A DNA stretch of 64,000 bases, from positions 62,001-126,000 of the forward strand of contig NZ_BNBZ01000016.1 of assembly GCF_014656215.1 (NCBI RefSeq), in the 5' to 3' direction. How positions within the stretch are numbered: position 1 is the stretch's first letter; each line of letters starts with the position of its first letter. Positions 59,328 through 64,000 of the stretch are shown piece after piece. The stretch comes from Streptomyces zaomyceticus (GTDB taxonomy: Bacteria; Actinomycetota; Actinomycetes; Streptomycetales; Streptomycetaceae). The notes under the pieces were generated by a model. The model was given only the letters and a program-made list of their open reading frames with translations. It was not told where the DNA came from and did not search any database. The translations under genes and the position numbers were made by a program.

Positions 59328-60301
59328 CCACGCGCACGCGCCCCGGCACCGCTCGCACCACCGTCGTCTTCGCCCTGATCACCGGCGCCGCACTCGCCCT
59401 CACCGCCTGCTCCGGGGGCGAACCCGCGACCGCCCCGGCCGGCGCCTCGGGCGCGCCGGGTCCGGCGAAGGGCGCGCTCCCGAGCGAGGACGTCGTGTCG
59501 GCGGTGAAGAAGAACGAGGCGGCGGCGAAGCTGCTTCCGGCCGATGTACGGCAGCGGGGCAGCTTCACGGTCGCCTCCTCCGTCGCCTCCCCGCCCAGCT
59601 CGACCTATCTGGCCGACGGCAAGACCGTCGTGGGAGTGGACGCCGACTTCTCCGCGGCCGTGGCGAAGGCCCTGGGCCTCGAGGTGAAGCGCGAGGTGGT
59701 CGGCTTCGAGGCGATCCTGCCGGCGCTGGGCAGCGGCAAGTACGACGTGGGCACCGGGAACTTCGGGGTGACCGAGGAGCGGCGCAAGACCATCGACTTC
59801 GTGACGTACATCAACGACGGCCAGGGCTTCGCGAGCCGGGCGGACAGCCCGTTGAAGGCGGTCACCGACCTCACGCAGCTGTGCGGTCTGAAGGTGGCCG
59901 TGAACGCGGGCACGACCTTCGAGCAGTCCCTGGAGAAGAACAAGGGCCGGTGCGCGGAGGCGGGCAAGAAGCCGTACGAGGTGAGCGTCTTCAGCGAGGC
60001 GGGGACGGTCTGGATGTCGCTCCAGCAGGGCCGCAGCGATGTCACGATGAGCACGATCAACGGTCTGCGGTACGCGGTGACGCAGCAGAAGGGCGTGAAG
60101 TTCCTCAACGAGTACCGGCGGCTCGACGTGGGCTTCGCCTTCAAGAAGGGCACGCCGCTGGCGCCCGCCTTCCAGGCGGCGGTGAACGGCCTGAAGGCGG
60201 ACGGGACGTACGACCGGATCCTGAAGAAGTGGGGGGTGACGGGCTCGGGCATCGCGAAGTCGCAGATCTCCCCGCCGGAGCTCCCGTCCCCGGAGAAGTA
60301 G
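59324..60301 (+). CDS. Amino-acid-type ABC solute-binding lipoprotein (second)
   Basis: A 325-residue family 3 binding protein. The lipobox is LTAC (Cys about 29). The mature part has VGVDADFSAAVAKALGLEV, GTGNFGVTEERRKTIDFVTY, LCGLKVAVNAGTTFEQ and FAFKKGTPL. Two internal Cys (LCGL, GRCAEA) may form a disulphide. It is coupled to the GNAT gene (ATGA) and has no permease of its own on this strand, so it should feed the divergent transporter, giving two binding proteins, two permeases and one ATPase. Confidence 0.92.
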   Translation: MTTRTRPGTARTTVVFALITGAALALTACSGGEPATAPAGASGAPGPAKGALPSEDVVSAVKKNEAAAKLLPADVRQRGSFTVASSVASPPSSTYLADGKTVVGVDADFSAAVAKALGLEVKREVVGFEAILPALGSGKYDVGTGNFGVTEERRKTIDFVTYINDGQGFASRADSPLKAVTDLTQLCGLKVAVNAGTTFEQSLEKNKGRCAEAGKKPYEVSVFSEAGTVWMSLQQGRSDVTMSTINGLRYAVTQQKGVKFLNEYRRLDVGFAFKKGTPLAPAFQAAVNGLKADGTYDRILKKWGVTGSGIAKSQISPPELPSPEK

Positions 60302-60316
60302 ACACCGGAGGGACCC

Positions 60317-60420
60317 GGCCTCCGGCGGGGACGGGACCCCGAGACCTGGTCCCCGGCGGGGACCGGACCCCGGGGCCTGGCCTCCGGCAGGGACGGGACC
60401 CCGGGGCCTCGCCTCCGACC
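60317..60420. repeat. 31-bp imperfect tandem repeat
   Basis: Units begin at about 60317, 60348, 60379 and 60410 (last one partial) with the common pattern GGCCTCCGGCGGGGACGGGA followed by CCCCG. It is just downstream of the binding-protein stop, in non-coding sequence. Probably replication slippage; a structured 3' end is possible. Confidence 0.7.
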
Positions 60421-60507
60421 GGGGCGGACCTCGTCCTGGCCGCGAAGGGGGAGGGCCGGCGCCGCCCGCGAGGGGGAAGGGTCGGCACAGCCCGCGAGGG
60501 GTGAGGA

Positions 60508-60550
60508 CCGGCGCCGGCCGGAAGGGGGTCCCCCCTCCGGCCGGCGCCGG
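60508..60550. terminator. Very long GC hairpin between convergent genes
   Basis: The two arms (60508-60528 and 60531-60550) pair almost completely, with one bulged A and a minimal loop: about 20 bp of stem. It sits 16 bp from the DUF5685 stop and should block transcription from both sides. Confidence 0.75.
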
Positions 60551-60565
60551 ACGTCGGACGGGCCG

Positions 60566-61810
60566 TCAGCCGTCGCAGGGGCAGCAGCAGTCGCAGCCGC
60601 CGCAGTCACCGCTGCCGCAGTCGCAGTTCTGGCAGCAGCCCTCGCGCTTCTTGCGGGACCAGGGCCCCTCGTACTCCCTGGCACAGCAGATCTGGCAGGT
60701 GCAGAAGAGCCAGGTGAACATGGCGCACCCGGCGAGGAAGCCGCGCGGCTTGGGTGCCTGCGGGGCGCCGCCGCCGAACTGCGGCGGCAGCCCGCCGAAA
60801 CCTCCCGAGCCGCCGGCGCCACCGCCGTAGGGGTTCCCGCCACCGCCGTGGGGGTGCCCGCCGCCGTGCGGGTTGTACGGGCCCGGGGCCCCGCCCCCGT
60901 ACGGATTGCCCGGCACCGGACCCTGGCCCGGCCCCGGCGTTCCGTGGGCGCAGGTCGTCGTGCCGAAGGCGCGGTCCACCGAGGTGCGCAGCTCGTGGGC
61001 GAGCAGCACGTGGACGAGCTTGCCGTCGGTGAACTCGGCGTCCCGCAGCGCGAGGCGGATGCCGTGCAGGGCGTCGTCGGCGAGCCGCCGGGCCTCCATG
61101 CGGGAGGTGCCGGTCGCGGTGAGCGGGTTCCAGGCGCCGCTCTCCGCGTCGGCGGTCTGGTCCTCGACGGCGTCCAGGAGATGGGCGAGGCGGCCGAAGA
61201 GCCGGCCCGCCTCGGCGAGCGGCTCCGCGTTCTCCGGCCGTCCGGCCAGGACGGCGGTGTGCGCGAAGGCGGCCGCGGTGGCGGTCTCGGTGGGTTCGGT
61301 GACGGCGAGCAGGGGGGTGCCGGGTCCGGCGAGTGCCTCGATGCCGGTCTGGCGGTCGACGGCGTCGACGAGGACGGCGGTGTCGAAGCCGAGGGCGCGG
61401 CCCGTCCTGGCGCCGGCCCTGTCCCAGGAACGGGCGACCCGGCGGGCCGCGGCGGCGACGGGCCGCCGGGCCAACAGGCCGTCCCGGTCGGCGACGTGGT
61501 CCCGTACCTTCGCCGAGGCGAGGACGAGGGAGACGGCGGCGGCGAGCCGGGCGCCCTCGCCGCGGGCCACGGGCGCGGTGCGCATTCCGCGCAGCGGGCA
61601 GGGGCCCGCGGTGCGCCGTCCGCTTGCCACGGCGCCGGTCTGAGCCTCCGTCAGGACCGAGACGATGAGCCCGTCGTAGTTGGTGACCACCCGGGCGAAC
61701 TGCCCGTGGTCGGCGCGAAGTGCCAGGCAGAGGCCGCAGAGGTGGGCCATCCACTCGGTCTTGAGGCCGTCGGTGAGCCGGTGGGTGCAGGGTCTGACGA
61801 TTCCGAACAT
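60566..61810 (-). CDS. DUF5685-family protein with a Cys-rich C-terminal tail
   Basis: A 414-residue protein of unknown function. The N-terminus MFGIVRPCTHRL with CGLCLALR (Cys pairs) is typical of DUF5685, and a helical domain runs to about 270. A Gly/Pro/Asn/His linker (about 285-355) leads to a hydrophobic stretch (AGCAMFTWLFCTCQICC) and a tail in which 15 of the last 56 or so residues are Cys (GCCQNCDCGSGDCGGCDCCC). The tail could bind metal ions or be palmitoyl-like membrane attached; this is inference. Start ATG at 61810. Confidence 0.8.
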   Translation of the reverse strand: MFGIVRPCTHRLTDGLKTEWMAHLCGLCLALRADHGQFARVVTNYDGLIVSVLTEAQTGAVASGRRTAGPCPLRGMRTAPVARGEGARLAAAVSLVLASAKVRDHVADRDGLLARRPVAAAARRVARSWDRAGARTGRALGFDTAVLVDAVDRQTGIEALAGPGTPLLAVTEPTETATAAAFAHTAVLAGRPENAEPLAEAGRLFGRLAHLLDAVEDQTADAESGAWNPLTATGTSRMEARRLADDALHGIRLALRDAEFTDGKLVHVLLAHELRTSVDRAFGTTTCAHGTPGPGQGPVPGNPYGGGAPGPYNPHGGGHPHGGGGNPYGGGAGGSGGFGGLPPQFGGGAPQAPKPRGFLAGCAMFTWLFCTCQICCAREYEGPWSRKKREGCCQNCDCGSGDCGGCDCCCPCDG

Positions 61811-62133
61811 GGACTCCCCCGTGAGTCGTGGATCTGGGCCGGGCTATGGACCGCCGGGCGGCCTCGCGGCATCGTAGCGAGCAGGCCCGTTCACCCGTAC
61901 GCGCCCATCGTCACCCTTGTGACCCGACTTTCATATTTTCAGCTACATGGCCCTCCCCCAGGGCTCGCATACCGCAAGATTCCTGACGATTCGCCAGGAA
62001 ACGGTGATCACGTTCTGCACCAGTACCGTCACGAATCCCCTGCGCGCCGACTATCCACTTGGCGCGCGATCCGCATCATGAAGGACGATAGGGATTGCGG
62101 AACCACAAGTGACCGCGCTGAAAGGAGGCGTCC
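61811..62133. other. Divergent regulatory region before the SepF paralogue
   Basis: 323 bp, clearly AT-richer around 61915-62000, with an inverted repeat CCTG-N9-CAGG near 61982-61998. Promoters for both flanking genes must lie here. I cannot assign -35/-10 boxes with confidence. The ribosome site AAAGGAGG for the SepF-like gene is at 62118-62126. Confidence 0.5.
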
Positions 62134-62568
62134 ATGGGATCGGTGCGCAAGGCGAGCGCCTGGCTGGGACTCGTCGAGGACAACGACGAGCGTTACTACG
62201 ACGACGAGTACGCCGACGGTGCCGAGGGCGGCGAAGCCTGGGTGACGGACCCCCGGGTCCGGGTCGCCACGGACACCGCCGAGGAGCGGGGCCGCCGGAT
62301 CGCCACCGTCTCCCCGGACGGATTCCGGGACGCCCGGGGCATCGGCGAGCTCTTCCGTGACGGCATTCCGGTGATCGTGAACCTGACCGCGATGGAGGGG
62401 AACGACGCCAAGCGCGTGGTCGACTTCGCCGCCGGTCTCGCCTTCGGTCTGCGCGGTTCGATCGAGCGCGTGGCGACGCGGGTCTTCCTGCTGACCCCCG
62501 CCGACACCCAGATCGTCACCGGTGAGTCGCACCGGCGCACGCAGGACGGCTTCTTCAACCAGAGCTGA
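62134..62568 (+). CDS. SepF-like cell-division protein (paralogue)
   Basis: 144 residues. An N-terminal membrane-binding helix-like stretch ([18 protein letters not shown]) is followed by an acidic linker and the SepF core (about 55-134): [54 protein letters not shown]. SepF links FtsZ to the membrane. At 144 aa it is shorter than the main streptomycete SepF (about 210 aa), which lies in the dcw cluster, so this is a paralogue similar, from memory, to SCO1749. No ftsZ or ylm genes are near. Strong AAAGGAGG site. Confidence 0.9.
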   Translation: MGSVRKASAWLGLVEDNDERYYDDEYADGAEGGEAWVTDPRVRVATDTAEERGRRIATVSPDGFRDARGIGELFRDGIPVIVNLTAMEGNDAKRVVDFAAGLAFGLRGSIERVATRVFLLTPADTQIVTGESHRRTQDGFFNQS

Positions 62569-62610
62569 GCGGGTCCGCCGGCCCGGCCGGGCACCACCCG
62601 AAGGATCGGG

Positions 62611-63999
62611 TCAGTGCGCCGGACGTCCCGAGCCGGCGGGCTCGATCGCTTCCCGGGTCGCGGGCACCCGCGGCTCGGACGATTCGGCGAGACCGGAGCG
62701 CTCCGCCGCCTCCGTCGGCCTCGGCTGCCGCACCGGCTCGCAGCCCTCCCCCGACTCGTGCGGCCCGCGCGGCTCGCCCACCCCGCGCCGTCCGTCCGAC
62801 CCCCGCGGCTCGTCCGGCCCGAAGTCCTCGGCGGACATCGCCTCCACCGCCTCCTCCACGTCCACCGGGCACTCCATCACCCGGGGCAGCCGCCGGGCCA
62901 TCACCGCTCCCAGCAGCAGCAGCCCCGCGCTCACGAAGAGCGTGATGTGCAGCCCGCCCACGAAGGCGTGCCGGGCGGCCTGGTGCAGCGCCCCGCCGGC
63001 CGCGCCGCCGAGCTGTCCGGCGACCTGATAGGCCTCGCCGAGCGAGTTCGCGGCGGCCCGGCTCGCCTCCTCGGGGACCCCGGGGACCGCGGCGAGCCCG
63101 GGAGCGTACGCCGCGTTCATCACACTGCCGAGCAGAGCGGTGCCCATGCCCGCGCCGAGCTGGTACGAGGTCTCGCCGATCGAGGCCGCGGCCCCCGCGC
63201 TCCGCTGGGGCGCCTCGCTGAGCATCGACTCGTACGCCGAGAAGAGCGTGGTCTGCAGGCCGAAGCCGAGCAGCACGAAGCCCACCGTGAGCAGCAGCGG
63301 CCGGTCGTGCTGCCCCATGAAGGTGAGCAGCAGCACCGCGGCGGCGGTGAGGACGAAGCCCCAGCCCACCATCCGGCGCGGTCCGATCCTGCGCAGGGTG
63401 TACGAGCCGGTGGCGCCGGCGGCCATGGCGGCGAAGGTGAGCGGCAGCAGGCGCAGCCCGGTCTCCAGGGGACTGAGCCCCAGGACCAGCTGGAGGTACT
63501 GGACGGCGATCAGCTGCAGACCGACCAGGGCCAGCATGGCGAGCACGATGCAGCCGACCGAGGTGGTGAAGGCCGCCCGGGAGAAGAGCCGCATGTCGAT
63601 CAGCGGGTGGGTGCGCCGCTTCTGCCGCCGTACGAAGAGGACGAGGAGCGCGGCGCCGAGGAGCAGCGGTCCCGCGGTCGGGAGCGCGAGGATCGGGTCG
63701 CCGGCTCCCGCGCGCTTGACCCCGAGGACACAGCCGAGGACACCGGCGGCGGCCATGAGCGCGCCGAGGACGTCCCAGGGACCGTCGGCGGTTCCCCTTG
63801 ACTCGGGGAGCAGGCGGCGGCCGAGCGGCAGGATCAGGGCCATCAGCGGAATGTTGATGAGGAAGACGGAGCCCCACCAGTAGTGCTCGACGAGGAAGCC
63901 GCCGAGGACGGGCCCGGTGGCGGCGCCTATCGCGGCGACGGCCGTCCAGACGCCGATGGCGGTGGCACGCTCCCGCCGGTCGGGGAAGACCGCCCGGAG
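62611..63999 (-). CDS. DHA2-family MFS exporter, N-terminus cut off by the window edge
   Basis: 463 residues of a drug/H+ antiporter are visible; the start lies beyond 64000. The visible N-terminal end has RAVFPDRRERATAIGVWTAV and IGAATGPVLGGFLVEHYWWGSVFLINIP, the motif C and helix 5/6 region of EmrB/QacA proteins. About eight to nine further helices follow. The last 90 residues or so form a long hydrophilic tail rich in Glu, Pro and Arg (SEPRVPATREAIEP), unusual for the family. Exported compound unknown. Confidence 0.93.
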   Translation of the reverse strand, partial: LRAVFPDRRERATAIGVWTAVAAIGAATGPVLGGFLVEHYWWGSVFLINIPLMALILPLGRRLLPESRGTADGPWDVLGALMAAAGVLGCVLGVKRAGAGDPILALPTAGPLLLGAALLVLFVRRQKRRTHPLIDMRLFSRAAFTTSVGCIVLAMLALVGLQLIAVQYLQLVLGLSPLETGLRLLPLTFAAMAAGATGSYTLRRIGPRRMVGWGFVLTAAAVLLLTFMGQHDRPLLLTVGFVLLGFGLQTTLFSAYESMLSEAPQRSAGAAASIGETSYQLGAGMGTALLGSVMNAAYAPGLAAVPGVPEEASRAAANSLGEAYQVAGQLGGAAGGALHQAARHAFVGGLHITLFVSAGLLLLGAVMARRLPRVMECPVDVEEAVEAMSAEDFGPDEPRGSDGRRGVGEPRGPHESGEGCEPVRQPRPTEAAERSGLAESSEPRVPATREAIEPAGSGRPAH

Positions 64000-64000
64000 G

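Noticed and set aside
1-64000. Mobile element, integron or prophage traces
   Set aside because: No transposase, integrase, recombinase or target-site duplication recognised; composition is even apart from promoter regions.

Overview
The window is a high-GC chromosomal stretch from a Streptomyces-type actinomycete. It shows near-universal G/C in third codon positions, GTG/TTG starts, ATGA-type stop/start overlaps, a class F sortase, a SepF paralogue and no in-frame TTA (bldA) codon that I could find. Gene content and order resemble, from memory and not checked, the S. coelicolor SCO1706-SCO1750 neighbourhood (hmgA, a GDSL lipase, a secreted lipase, dnaE2, a SepF paralogue). I see no rRNA, tRNA, insertion sequence, prophage or CRISPR array.

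Layout. 1-7.6 kb: a truncated aldehyde dehydrogenase, a class F sortase with a secreted NPNGQ-repeat protein, a CitMHS citrate transporter, a molybdopterin oxidoreductase and a TetR regulator. 7.6-14.1 kb: a toxin/immunity-like pair, namely a 1642-residue secreted polymorphic toxin (ricin-type lectin, long Ala-rich coiled coil, Hint, RNase A-like C-terminus) and a downstream protein made of two related halves. 14.3-18.9 kb: a three-gene operon for a beta-helix membrane protein, a cupredoxin-like lipoprotein and a membrane protein. 19-21.2 kb: homogentisate dioxygenase with a strong promoter/operator, then a GntR regulator. 21.3-26.4 kb: a stand-alone type ISP-like specificity protein, a TetR-controlled DrrAB-type exporter and a CoA-transferase. 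26.5-35.4 kb: a small protein, a pseudokinase, a GDSL esterase, a GT2-GT2-deacetylase operon, an AAA ATPase, a GntR regulator, an acetyltransferase and a DUF402 protein. 35.5-42.4 kb: a secreted protein, GNAT-tctABC, an orphan response regulator, a wall-anchored AA10 LPMO and a secreted lipase. 42.6-47.3 kb: an SOS-type mutagenesis operon (dnaE2 plus a catalytically empty Y-family protein) under LexA-like boxes. 47.4-49.5 kb: a membrane protein and a tandem GNAT.

49.5-60.3 kb is the most coherent system. An eight-gene leftward operon (two ABC permeases, FAD/NAD protein, ATPase, solute-binding protein, two flavin monooxygenases, DUF1684) lies divergent from a 22-codon leader peptide ending in Cys, a pyrimidine-rich leader, a GNAT and a second solute-binding protein. 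The set matches the parts of the Bacillus ytmI/tcyJKLMN-cmo S-alkyl-cysteine salvage operon. I infer an organosulfur (S-substituted cysteine or sulfonate) uptake and oxidation locus whose rightward arm is controlled by cysteine supply through the leader peptide.

The right end holds a DUF5685 protein with a Cys-rich tail, a SepF paralogue and a truncated DHA2-family MFS exporter. Several convergent gene pairs are separated by strong inverted repeats that look like bidirectional terminators.
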